From Ruminococcaceae bacterium UBA1244 (lineage in GTDB: Bacteria > Bacillota > Clostridia > Oscillospirales > Acutalibacteraceae), in assembly GCA_002308635.1 (NCBI GenBank), contig DBWG01000069.1, forward strand, positions 1-13,641: 13,641 nt of DNA, written 5' to 3'. The notes beneath the pieces were generated by a model. That model did not search any database. It worked only from the letters and a program-made list of their open reading frames with translations, and was not told the DNA's origin. Position 1 is the stretch's first letter. Each line of letters opens with the position of its first letter. The translations under genes and the position numbers were made by a program. Of this stretch, positions 7,141 through 13,641 are shown piece after piece.

Positions 7141-7788
7141 ATGAACAATTATCCCTATGGCAACAACCAGGCACGTGACCCGGATTCAACTATCCCCGCC
7201 GTACCGTTCAACCCCAACGCTGCTCAGCAGCAGTATTCTGCGCCGCCGCAGATGATCCCGCCGCCGGCTGCTCCTCAGCCCGTTCCTCAGCCCGTGATGC
7301 CGCCTCCGCAGCCCGTGGTGCCGCAGCCCGCAGCTCAGCAGCCATACGCTCCGCAGCCCGTTCAGGCTGCTCCTTCCGTTTCCGGCGGAGGATTCATAAA
7401 AAAGAACATTACAGGCATCATAGTAAGCGCCTGCGGTATGGCAAGCCTTGCCCTTGGCATCGGCGGTATCCTTGAAAGCAATAATGCCTTCTCAAAAGAG
7501 TTTATCAGATTTACTGATGCTCAGATAACAGCCAACAATCTCACTCGCGGTCCTTCTCCTGCACTTGGACTTGTAATGGTCATTTTAGGACTGCTTTTCG
7601 GAGCAGCTGCCGTTGTACTCGGTATCATATTCAGCAACAAGGAAGCCGAAGAAGGTTCACCGAGAAGTACCGCCTTTAAGGTAGGCATGATCTTAGGCGC
7701 TGTCGGAGTATTGCTTTTCCTGTTTGCGATCTTTGCAGCAAGCTGTTCGACCTGTTCGTTCTGCTCGATCAAAAAAGCAGTTTCCTGA
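7141..7788 (+). CDS. Proline/glutamine-rich small membrane protein, first of a tandem pair
   Basis: 215 residues, not assigned to a named family. Residues 1 to about 80 are a disordered Pro/Gln/Ala-rich tail with repeated QPV/QPYAPQP-like units. Three hydrophobic segments follow (around ITGIIVSACGMASLALGIGG, LGLVMVILGLLFGAAAVVLG and GMILGAVGVLLFLFAIFAA). The protein ends in the cysteine-rich SCSTCSFCS and a short basic tail. There is no signal peptide, so the Pro-rich tail is probably cytoplasmic. GAGGTGAT gives a good ribosome site. The layout resembles DUF4190-type membrane proteins, but this is only a resemblance. It is homologous to the next gene in the last two TM segments and the cysteine end, and lies 46 bases ahead of it, so the two are one operon. 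Confidence 0.85.
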   Translation: MNNYPYGNNQARDPDSTIPAVPFNPNAAQQQYSAPPQMIPPPAAPQPVPQPVMPPPQPVVPQPAAQQPYAPQPVQAAPSVSGGGFIKKNITGIIVSACGMASLALGIGGILESNNAFSKEFIRFTDAQITANNLTRGPSPALGLVMVILGLLFGAAAVVLGIIFSNKEAEEGSPRSTAFKVGMILGAVGVLLFLFAIFAASCSTCSFCSIKKAVS

Positions 7789-7834
7789 TCCGGACAGATC
7801 AGCAAACACGATAATTTTCAAGAGGTGACAGAAT

Positions 7835-8350
7835 ATGAATAATCAATATCCATACAATAACCAGTATCAGCAGCCGATGCAGCAGTACTACGGTCAGACA
7901 CCCGCAAAGCCCAAAAAGGACACATTTCTCCGCAGGAACCTCTTCCCGCTCATTATCTGTACTGCCGGCATAGCAAGCATAATCATCGGTATCGCCGCAC
8001 TTGCGACCTGCGGCAATGTTTATGCGGAATTCGGTGTCGGCGATGAAGTTATGGCACACAATGCAAGAGGCGGCACAAAGGTAGAAGGCGGTTTTTCACC
8101 CGTTGTATCAATGATCTTCTCCATACTCGCACTTCTGCTCGGTGCAGCATCCACTGTTTTCGGCATCATCTATGGCAGCAAGCAGGCTGCAAAAGGAACA
8201 TCCAAGGGCGCTTCAACCATCCTCGGCATCGCTGCCGGCATAGCAGGAGTTATCCTCTGCATTTTTGCTCTCACGGCATCAAGCTGCTCAACAGCATCAT
8301 ACTGCAGCGAAAAGAAACATAATCAGGAGATATATTCATCCAACAGATAA
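7835..8350 (+). CDS. Small membrane protein, second of the tandem pair
   Basis: 171 residues, paralogue of the preceding gene. The N-terminal tail is shorter (about 35 residues, rich in Tyr, Asn and Gln, starting MNNQYPYNNQYQQPMQQYYG). It has three hydrophobic segments (LFPLIICTAGIASIIIGIAA, VSMIFSILALLLGAASTVFG and ILGIAAGIAGVILCIFALTA) and a cysteine end SCSTASYCS matching SCSTCSFCS. Shared details include GIIYGSKQAAKG against GIIFSNKEAEEG after the second segment. The ribosome site AGAGGTG is seven bases from the ATG. Function is unknown; the duplicated layout suggests a hetero-oligomeric membrane assembly, which is inference. A strong hairpin follows about 70 bases later. Confidence 0.86.
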   Translation: MNNQYPYNNQYQQPMQQYYGQTPAKPKKDTFLRRNLFPLIICTAGIASIIIGIAALATCGNVYAEFGVGDEVMAHNARGGTKVEGGFSPVVSMIFSILALLLGAASTVFGIIYGSKQAAKGTSKGASTILGIAAGIAGVILCIFALTASSCSTASYCSEKKHNQEIYSSNR

Positions 8351-8421
8351 ACTCTTTCTGTAAAAAACACCCGCTCTGACAAAGCGTGATGTCCTTAGCG
8401 GAGAAATAAACCCGAATAGGA

Positions 8422-8465
8422 TAACACAACAGCCGTACCTCAGTATCGGTACGGCTGTTGTGTTA
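8422..8465. terminator. 18-bp perfect hairpin, probable bidirectional terminator
   Basis: TAACACAACAGCCGTACC (8422-8439) and its exact reverse complement (8448-8465) form an 18-bp stem with an 8-nt loop. The lower arms are AACACAAC/GTTGTGTT, T-rich in the + direction, but no long T run follows on either side. It sits between the convergent membrane-protein operon (+) and the acyltransferase relic (-), the right place for a two-way terminator. Confidence 0.62.
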
Positions 8466-8480
8466 AGAGTATCTATACGA

Positions 8481-9069
8481 TTACATGAAAGAATTTGTAT
8501 CATATATCTTCATCTTCGGAAGAAAAATCCCAGCCATTGAAACATTTGCTGATTTCGGAAGCATTAGAATTTTTGTTCTATATGACATTGCTTTGGCACA
8601 TACACAGATATGTCTGCCAAGAGTTATTGAGTACCTGAGGTAGTTTACTGCATAGCTGTTAGTGCACTGCTTTGTGTTTCCATATCGAAAAAAGTGTGAC
8701 CATCAGTGCTAAAAACAAGAATATCGTACGAAAATATGCAGTCATCACTGATGTCTATCATGTTATTTGAAAAAGCTGAAAACATCGTGTTGTACCGAGT
8801 GAACTTTCCTCCGTTGCCTATGAATAGACGTAAGTTACCCGCTAACTGGTATATTTTGCCGATCGAGATTATTACGTTGCCTGTGCCGAATACATGAATT
8901 CGGCAGCTGCCCTTGAAACCTTCATCAACAAATATTACACAGTTCTCGGCATCCTTGCCCAGAATAACGTTGCCGTAAATATCACAATATTCTCCATAGC
9001 CAGCAGAAAGTACCGTGTTAGTGCGCCTTATAAAGATGTAGCCGAAATAAAATTCAACATTCCGGAGTG
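8481..9069 (-). pseudogene. Frameshifted relic of a left-handed beta-helix (hexapeptide) acyltransferase
   Basis: Conceptual translation of the - strand gives a frame open from 9089 to a TAA at 8645-8647. It carries hexapeptide-like rungs (GNVILGKDAENCVIF, then SCRIHVFGTGNVIISIG, then NLRLFIGNGG) and DDCIFSYDILVFSTDGHTFF. The last piece matches the conserved core of O-acetyltransferase-like LbH proteins, which read CMFS...IRTSDxHSIxD. Family continuation (SITLGRHICVCAKAM, resembling SITIGxHVWIGxxA) is found in a different frame, TAT at 8654 to a stop at 8481. A net one-base shift therefore lies around 8650-8670. No start codon is present in the first frame. It directly follows the Sel1-repeat ORF. 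In life the intact protein would acylate a sugar on a polysaccharide or lipid. Exact ends are uncertain. Confidence 0.72.
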
Positions 9070-9077
9070 TTTTATTG

Positions 9078-12000
9078 TCAGTTCTTTTTGTTTATCTTTT
9101 TGTCAAACATCATCTTTGTTATAAAATATCCCAGAGTTCCGGCAGCAGCCGTAATAGCAGGATTAGCAAAATCTTCCAGAAAGTACGGGAGTGCGAGAGG
9201 ATGTATCACGACCTGTATAATAACAAATACGATCGAAATCACAATGGCTTTTCCGAATTCGGATTGTCTGGGCTTGGGACTTTTGCGGGTCATATTGGAA
9301 ATAAGACCTCCGAAACAGCCCATGAAGACAAGTGTCAGGATTGGTATGAATACGAAGCTTTTAACAAGCGAACCGAACAGGAAGAACAGCAGAATGAAGG
9401 ATAGAAACCCGCCTCCGAGACAAATAAAATTGCTTATTGTCCTTATTTTTTTGTATTTGTTTGTTTCAAGAATAATTTCAAGATCCTTGATATCATTCTC
9501 ATCCACTGTCATGCCAAGAGCTTTTGCATTTTTAAAGCACATCAGTGCCTGGAGCGGATTCTGGCTGACGCCGTATCCGTTTTTGTATATCCTTCCGAGA
9601 TAGATATATGCAGGGGGATATCCCTTGTTGGCAGTCTGTTCAAAGAGTGTCTTTGCCATTCCATAGTCCATATCAAATCCCTGTCCCAGAAAATACATTT
9701 CTCCGAGTGCGCATTTTGCTTCGTCAGAGCCTTGGTCTGACGCTTTCTGGTAGAAGCCGATAGCTTCGTTATAATCCTTTTTGGTGCCCTTTCCTTCTCT
9801 GTTATAATTTCCGCATTTGACCATGGACTCAACTGATCCATTGTCTGCGGCGAGCTTATACCATTTCAGAGCCTCAAAGTAATCCATCTTTTCGCTTTCA
9901 TACAGATTTCCAAGGCGAAACTGGGCGTCAACGTTGCTGCTGTCTTTTTCGGCTGCGTTTATCAGCCATTTCATCGCCTCATCCTTTTGGGTCTGTTTAT
10001 GTATGACGTTATTTTTTCCGCAGGATTTACATTTTACAACGCCCTTTCCGACTGGAACAATCAGTTTTTCACCGCAGAATTTACAAACAGGCTCCTGCTC
10101 GTTGAAGGCTGCTTCATTGTTGTCATAAAGAACGCCTATGCGATACATCGCAAGAGGATGCTTTTCTTGTGCGGCAGACATATAGAATTTTAGAGCGGCT
10201 TCCTTATCCTGAACAACGCCCCTGCCCTCGTCATAGATCAGGCCAAGACGGTAGAAAGCCTCCGGAGAGCCGGAAACTCCTCCCTTCTGGAGCAGTTTTA
10301 TTCCCTTTTCTGTATTTTTTTCGACTTCATTTCCTTCCAGATACATAATGCCAAGCCGCAGACAGGCGTCCGGCTGATAAAGTGAAGCTGCTTTTTCAAA
10401 CTGCTCTACAGCGTCCGCCGGGTTCTTTTCGCAGCCCGTACCATTCATGTACATTTCTCCGAGCTTATATATTGCCGCAGGATATTTTTTTTCGGCGGCT
10501 TTTTTTGTCAGCAGAAATGCTTTTTCGGTATCCTGTTCGGTCCCTTCTCCTTTTTCAAGCATTCCGGCAAGCATAAATTCTGATTTGGTATCCCCGTTAT
10601 CTGTTCCGATGCGGAAATACTTTGCAGCTTCTTCATAACTTCTGATAACGCCGATGCCGTAGTAATACATCCTTCCGAGATTGAAGTTGGCTTCACTGCA
10701 GCCTTTTCCAACGGCGCTTTTGTACAGCTCAAATGCTTTTTTGACATCCTTTGGAACATTGATGCCGTTTTCATAAAAATTTCCGAGCTTATTGAAAGCA
10801 TCGGGTTCATTTCTGTCGGCAGCGAGCATATAAAAATCCATGGCTCTTTTTTTATCTATGGGAACACCTTTTCCGTCATCAAATATCTGACCTGTAAGAT
10901 AAGCTCCTCGCCCGCTTCCTTGATCGGAGGCCTCTGAATAAAGCCTGAACGCTTCCGAATAGCTTCTTGTAACGGCTTCACCTTTTTCATAGATCTCTCC
11001 GAGGAATATTTTTGATTCGGTATCATTTTCGCCGGCAGCAAGCCTCAGATTTGTAACGGCTGCGCTGACGTCCTTTTTTGTACCCTCGCCCCTGAACTGC
11101 AGCTTTGCAAATTCTCTGAGAGCAGGAATGTATTTCTGCTTTGATGATTTTTCAAACCATTCCGCAGCTTTTTCGGCAGACTGATACACGCTTTTTCCTG
11201 TCAGATACATTGTTCCGAGCAGATACTGTGCTTCAAAGTCTCCTTTTTCGGCAGCCTTGCTCATCCAGTCAGATGCGGCATACGGGTCATATCCTTCACT
11301 GTTTTCTTTAAGGTATTTCTTTCCGAGTTCTCTCTGAGCGACCGGATTTTCTTTTTTTGCAGCTTCCGCCAGATATTCGTCAGCCTTTACAATGTCAGCA
11401 GCAATACCCTTTCCATTACGGTAGATGAAACTAAGCTTGTACATAGCGTCCGTATTTTCAAGCTCTGCTGCCTTCCGGTACTGTCTTATCGCTTCCTGCG
11501 GATTTTTTTCTGTTCCTTCACCGTTGAAATAACATTCAGCAACCGCAAAGGCACCCTCAGGATTATTGCTGTCGGAAGCCTCCTTAAAATATGAAAATGC
11601 TTTTTCGGGGTCTTTTGTTATTCCCGTGCCGTTTTTATAGCATAAGCCGGTCTCATACCCTGCGCCGGCATGACCGGCATCCGCAGCCCTTTTAAAGCAG
11701 TAAAAAGCTGTTTTATCCTCGCCGCCGGACAATGACTTCAATGCAAATTCATATCTTGACTGCGGTGTCCTTCCGCCCTTTTCTATGGCAGTAAGCACGG
11801 ATTCATACCATTTCCTGTCCTGAGACGAGGCAAATTTCATGGCATATTTCAGTACCGGATCCTTTCGGTACTGTACTATTTTGTTGGGCTCGTCATTAAG
11901 ATCAAATTCCGAAGATGCCTTGTTGACGGCAAGGAACTTTCCGAAATATGCCTCGGAGCTTTCCGGATGTATCGTAAGTATCATGTCATAATGCTGTGCG

Positions 12001-12455
12001 GCCGCATCAAAATTTTTACTCTCAAGCAGGATATTTCCTCTTGGAAGAAGGGTCTCAAGGGGAGTTGAGGGATCTATAATGAACTGCTGAGCCATAGGGA
12101 CGGCGGTCTTTTTGGGGAGTACCTTTTTGATGCTTTTAACTATCGTCACTTCCCAGCCGAACTCGTTAAGGCTCTGTCCCTGAAGTCTTCTCAGCTCCTT
12201 CGGGAACTGATCCGGCTTCATGTGCTTATAGCACGGATAGATCCTTTTTGTGTTATCCTTAGCCGCCATCTTCAGGAAACGGCTCCACTCGTTCCTTACC
12301 CAGACAGCATTGACATGTTCGGGGCTGGTGGCAACAAGTATCATTATCTTTGAAGTATTAAGAGCCGAAAAAATGATAGGCTCATAATTTTCGCCTACCT
12401 GATCTTTAAGGGTGATCCTTGAAAAAAATACTTTATAGCCCTCATTTGTCAGCAT
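9078..12455 (-). CDS. TIR (C-terminal part) / Sel1-repeat / zinc-ribbon / four-TM protein
   Basis: Longest ORF in the window, 1,125 residues. The first 115 or so residues are most of a TIR domain (GYKVFFSRITLKDQ, then NTSKIMILVATS, then AVWVRNEWSRF). E56 is at the place of the catalytic glutamate of NAD-cleaving TIRs. A TPR-like helical piece (about 140-175) is followed by about 20 Sel1-like repeats of 36 residues (about 233-1000, pattern AxYxLGxMYxxGxGxxKDxxxAxxxYxxAA). Repeat 16 is split by a zinc ribbon (CKFCG and CKSCG, about 789-816). Four hydrophobic segments end the protein, followed by a Lys/Asn tail. The first ATG after the amber codon, at 12455, has no ribosome site and would remove TIR strand A. 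The frame is open further up to the TAG at 12555-12557. I therefore read it as the downstream part of an interrupted gene. Alone it would probably lack a working TIR. Confidence 0.88.
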   Translation of the reverse strand: MLTNEGYKVFFSRITLKDQVGENYEPIIFSALNTSKIMILVATSPEHVNAVWVRNEWSRFLKMAAKDNTKRIYPCYKHMKPDQFPKELRRLQGQSLNEFGWEVTIVKSIKKVLPKKTAVPMAQQFIIDPSTPLETLLPRGNILLESKNFDAAAQHYDMILTIHPESSEAYFGKFLAVNKASSEFDLNDEPNKIVQYRKDPVLKYAMKFASSQDRKWYESVLTAIEKGGRTPQSRYEFALKSLSGGEDKTAFYCFKRAADAGHAGAGYETGLCYKNGTGITKDPEKAFSYFKEASDSNNPEGAFAVAECYFNGEGTEKNPQEAIRQYRKAAELENTDAMYKLSFIYRNGKGIAADIVKADEYLAEAAKKENPVAQRELGKKYLKENSEGYDPYAASDWMSKAAEKGDFEAQYLLGTMYLTGKSVYQSAEKAAEWFEKSSKQKYIPALREFAKLQFRGEGTKKDVSAAVTNLRLAAGENDTESKIFLGEIYEKGEAVTRSYSEAFRLYSEASDQGSGRGAYLTGQIFDDGKGVPIDKKRAMDFYMLAADRNEPDAFNKLGNFYENGINVPKDVKKAFELYKSAVGKGCSEANFNLGRMYYYGIGVIRSYEEAAKYFRIGTDNGDTKSEFMLAGMLEKGEGTEQDTEKAFLLTKKAAEKKYPAAIYKLGEMYMNGTGCEKNPADAVEQFEKAASLYQPDACLRLGIMYLEGNEVEKNTEKGIKLLQKGGVSGSPEAFYRLGLIYDEGRGVVQDKEAALKFYMSAAQEKHPLAMYRIGVLYDNNEAAFNEQEPVCKFCGEKLIVPVGKGVVKCKSCGKNNVIHKQTQKDEAMKWLINAAEKDSSNVDAQFRLGNLYESEKMDYFEALKWYKLAADNGSVESMVKCGNYNREGKGTKKDYNEAIGFYQKASDQGSDEAKCALGEMYFLGQGFDMDYGMAKTLFEQTANKGYPPAYIYLGRIYKNGYGVSQNPLQALMCFKNAKALGMTVDENDIKDLEIILETNKYKKIRTISNFICLGGGFLSFILLFFLFGSLVKSFVFIPILTLVFMGCFGGLISNMTRKSPKPRQSEFGKAIVISIVFVIIQVVIHPLALPYFLEDFANPAITAAAGTLGYFITKMMFDKKINKKN

Positions 12456-12554
12456 ATCGTATATTTTTTCGGCATCGGCGCTGTCTTCTGTTCTTACGGT
12501 CTCACCTTCGTCATTTATTTCCGTGTCCTTGAAGGATATGAATATATCATAGGG

Positions 12555-12557
12555 CTA
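12555..12557 (-). other. In-frame amber codon inside the TIR gene
   Basis: The - strand reads AGG GAA TAG CCC TAT GAT ATA TTC. Residues before (EISNRE) and after (PYDIFISFKDT) join as the usual linker and first beta strand of a TIR domain. Family members typically carry Glu-Pro-Tyr/Phe-Asp here, so TAG is one base from an expected GAG. No other intact gene in the window ends in TAG; the others end in TAA or TGA. Confidence 0.85.
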
Positions 12558-12887
12558 TTCCCTGTTGGATATTTCAAGGATGGTCTTCATTACATCCGAG
12601 ATCTCCTGAGCCTTCTTCCTGTAGTTTTCAGATGCCTCGGAAGAAGCCCTCTCTATTGCCTGATTAAACAAACTGTCGTCAAGTATGCTCTCAAAGGAAA
12701 GACGGTGACAGGTGGGTTTATAGCGTCCCGTGTAGGGATCCTTGATATATTCAATACCGTATTTGCAAAGCAGCTGTCCCCAGTAGCCCTCGGCTTCATC
12801 AGGAAAATCAAGGCATATATGCTGATAGAGGTTCATTGCCTGATCAAACTGACAGTCTTTTAGTGCCTGGTCTGCTTTTTCAAACAT
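12555..12887 (-). CDS. N-terminal helical segment of the interrupted TIR protein
   Basis: 110-residue ORF from ATG 12887 to the amber codon. It begins with a TPR-like pair of helices (FEKADQALKDCQFDQAMNLY, then FPDEAEGYWGQLLCKYGIEY). DPYTGRYKPTCHR and a long amphipathic helix ending KTILEISNRE follow. This order is the known linker between the zinc ribbon and the TIR domain in gut Firmicutes TIR proteins. The ATG has no ribosome site; it lies two bases after the stop of the zinc-ribbon ORF (TAAGCATG), so it could only be reached by re-initiation or a frameshift. The reading frame continues past the TAG into the long TIR/Sel1 ORF. It is probably not a stand-alone protein. Confidence 0.7.
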   Translation of the reverse strand: MFEKADQALKDCQFDQAMNLYQHICLDFPDEAEGYWGQLLCKYGIEYIKDPYTGRYKPTCHRLSFESILDDSLFNQAIERASSEASENYRKKAQEISDVMKTILEISNRE

Positions 12888-12889
12888 GC

Positions 12890-13042
12890 TTAATTTTTTT
12901 TGCTGTCAAGAGACGGTATAGTCTGCTGATTCCCGCAGAAATCGCACTCAACTACGGTATTTACAGACAAAGTGGCTCCTTCGCCCTCTATTGTCGGAAG
13001 ATTCAGCGGTGCGCCGCAGCCCTTACATTTCAACACACACAT
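12890..13042 (-). CDS. 50-residue zinc-ribbon ORF (N-terminal domain of the TIR protein)
   Basis: Starts at ATG 13042 with GAGG (13054-13051) eight bases upstream and ends in TAA at 12890. The sequence has two knuckles, CKGCG (6-10) and CDFCG (33-37), so it is a four-cysteine zinc ribbon. It ends GNQQTIPSLDSKKN. Homologous proteins carry this same ribbon at the N-terminus, running on through a Lys-rich stretch (DxxKKL) into the helical linker. Here the run of eight A (12901-12894) is one short of keeping frame. With nine A the reading would be SLDSKKKLSMFEKADQ, joining the next ORF. It is 21 bases downstream of the coiled-coil membrane gene, so in the same operon. It may be made alone as a small zinc protein. 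Confidence 0.78.
   Translation of the reverse strand: MCVLKCKGCGAPLNLPTIEGEGATLSVNTVVECDFCGNQQTIPSLDSKKN
12894..12901 (-). other. A8 homopolymer at the zinc ribbon/linker junction
   Basis: On the - strand the run reads AGC then eight A then TTAAGCATG. Frame 0 gives AAA AAA AAT TAA (stop). A -1 slip, or one more A, gives AAA AAA AAA TTA AGC ATG and fuses the zinc ribbon to the linker. The heptamer A AAA AAT within it fits the X XXY YYZ slippage pattern. Confidence 0.7.
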
Positions 13043-13063
13043 TTTTATTACCTCATTATTTTT

Positions 13064-13641
13064 TTAATTATTTTTGTACTTGTATTCAGCACAAATGTTG
13101 TTGCGTTCTTTTACCATATCGCTGATCGAAGTGCAGAGCTGCGTAACAGACTGATTGTCCTTGGTCTGTATGGCATTCTGAAGAAGGTCGAGCTGTCCTG
13201 CAATCGCAGACTCGATATTTGCCGTATAACTGCTGCTCACAGGATCGCTGTATCTAATGACATCATAAAGCTTTGAGACCTCTTTTTTTACTGCTAAATC
13301 ATACTGTGCACGTTCTAAGAGTGTATCCATTTTTGTCTGCATACTGCGTATGTTCATAGTATCTTTGACAATTTTTTCATCAAAGTATTCTATTTGTTCC
13401 TTTACGGTCTTTGCTGCTATAGTTCCGATAACAGCTCCGCCAAGAAGTATTATAAACAGCAGCATCGGTACCCAGAACGGCAGGAACCTGCTGAGAAGGA
13501 TCCCTATAAAGCTGAACACGAGCTGGAGAACGCCGTATGTTATCCCTATATTGATAATAGGCAGACCATATATGCTGCTCCTTTTTGACTTTCCGTCCTT
13601 GAACGCTGTCCAGACGAACTGCATCTGCAGCAATATGGCAG
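13064..13641 (-). CDS. Two-TM coiled-coil membrane protein, 5' end outside window
   Basis: The frame is open to the window edge (AIL precedes the first possible TTG at 13633), so the true start lies beyond 13641. At least 192 residues are visible. A basic segment (FKDGKSKRSSIYG) is followed by two hydrophobic helices (around INIGITYGVLQLVFSFIGIL and WVPMLLFIILLGGAVIGTIA). A long heptad-like helical region follows (KEQIEYFDEKIVKDTMNIRS onward), with RYSDPVSS and a C-terminal helix ending MVKERNNICAEYKYKNN. I recognise the pattern as an unnamed family of two-TM helical proteins of gut Firmicutes; no function is known. It lies 21 bases ahead of the zinc-ribbon/TIR unit, so the operon pairs a membrane protein with the TIR protein. 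Confidence 0.82.
   Translation of the reverse strand, partial: AILLQMQFVWTAFKDGKSKRSSIYGLPIINIGITYGVLQLVFSFIGILLSRFLPFWVPMLLFIILLGGAVIGTIAAKTVKEQIEYFDEKIVKDTMNIRSMQTKMDTLLERAQYDLAVKKEVSKLYDVIRYSDPVSSSYTANIESAIAGQLDLLQNAIQTKDNQSVTQLCTSISDMVKERNNICAEYKYKNN

Larger units (their letters stand above)
9078..13042 (-). pseudogene. Composite: zinc ribbon-TIR-Sel1-TM gene split by a frameshift and an amber codon
   Basis: Taken together, the ORFs at 12890-13042, 12555-12887 and 9078-12455 plus the 33 codons at 12456-12554 read as one protein of about 1,320 residues. The order is zinc ribbon, helical linker, full TIR (from PYDIFISFKD), TPR-like helices, about 20 Sel1-like repeats with an internal zinc ribbon, and four TM helices. 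Two lesions separate the pieces: the A8 run (12894-12901) and TAG (12555-12557). Everything else is open, so decay would be recent. TIR domains are known NAD+ hydrolases or cyclic-nucleotide producers in anti-phage defence; membrane tethering and Sel1 scaffolding suggest a signalling or effector role, by inference only. Functional recoding or sequence error are live alternatives to pseudogene status. Confidence 0.62.

Noticed and set aside
7784..7801. CTGATC/GATCAG inverted repeat at the end of the first membrane-protein gene
   Set aside because: Only six pairs, overlapping the stop codon, with no T run; the next gene follows closely, so a terminator is unlikely.
8706..8897. 63-residue + strand ORF in the apparent gap
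   Set aside because: It is antisense to the acyltransferase relic, whose sense translation has clear family motifs.
9067..9603. 178-residue + strand ORF and overlapping shorter ones
   Set aside because: Antisense to the TM region of the Sel1 ORF; no ribosome site and no family features. Its hydrophobicity mirrors the sense TM codons.
9300..11760. Repetitive pattern as a possible CRISPR or DNA repeat array
   Set aside because: The periodicity of about 108 bases is the 36-residue Sel1 protein repeat; the DNA units diverge and there are no conserved repeats with spacers.

Overview
The window looks like a chromosomal segment from a moderate-GC gut-type Clostridia (Firmicutes), most likely Ruminococcus or a related Oscillospiraceae. 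This is inferred from the HPr with both His15 and Ser46, a methionyl-tRNA synthetase with a C-terminal Trbp111-like domain, strong AGGAGG/GAGGTGA ribosome sites, a large double-activase/DUF2229 protein, and the zinc-ribbon/TIR/repeat protein family that is common in gut Firmicutes. No species can be named from the sequence alone.

Left part (1-2582): the 3' end of a tRNA (probably tRNA-Pro) and its terminator lie on the + strand. They are followed by about 280 bases of decayed repeat-rich spacer. On the - strand are a complete tRNA-Arg(ACG) with promoter and terminator, and metG. Middle part (2583-8480): a GNAT acetyltransferase gene (-) is divergent from a monocistronic-looking HPr gene (+). 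Next come a 966-residue R-2-hydroxyacyl-CoA-dehydratase-activase-like ATPase with DUF2229 (+) and a tandem pair of paralogous small membrane proteins (+), closed by an 18-bp perfect hairpin.

Right part (8481-13641), all on the - strand: from the right edge there is a two-TM coiled-coil protein (cut by the window), a 50-residue zinc ribbon, a short helical ORF, and a very long TIR/Sel1-repeat/TM ORF. The last three read as one ancestral protein of about 1,320 residues (zinc ribbon, helical linker, TIR domain, about 20 Sel1-like repeats with a second zinc ribbon inserted, four TM helices). That protein is now split at two places: a one-base shortfall in an A8 run (12894-12901) and a single in-frame amber codon (12555-12557), which falls exactly before the first TIR strand. 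The remaining 3.4 kb is fully open, so the damage is recent, or is bypassed, or is an error in the sequence.

Directly downstream of that unit lies an unannotated relic of a left-handed beta-helix (hexapeptide-repeat) acyltransferase, visible only in conceptual translation. It has no start codon and a clear frameshift. The main point of interest is the TIR/Sel1 membrane protein and its operon partners, a plausible NAD-cleaving immune or stress-signalling module; that function is inference. The rest of the window is ordinary housekeeping plus two unknown membrane proteins.
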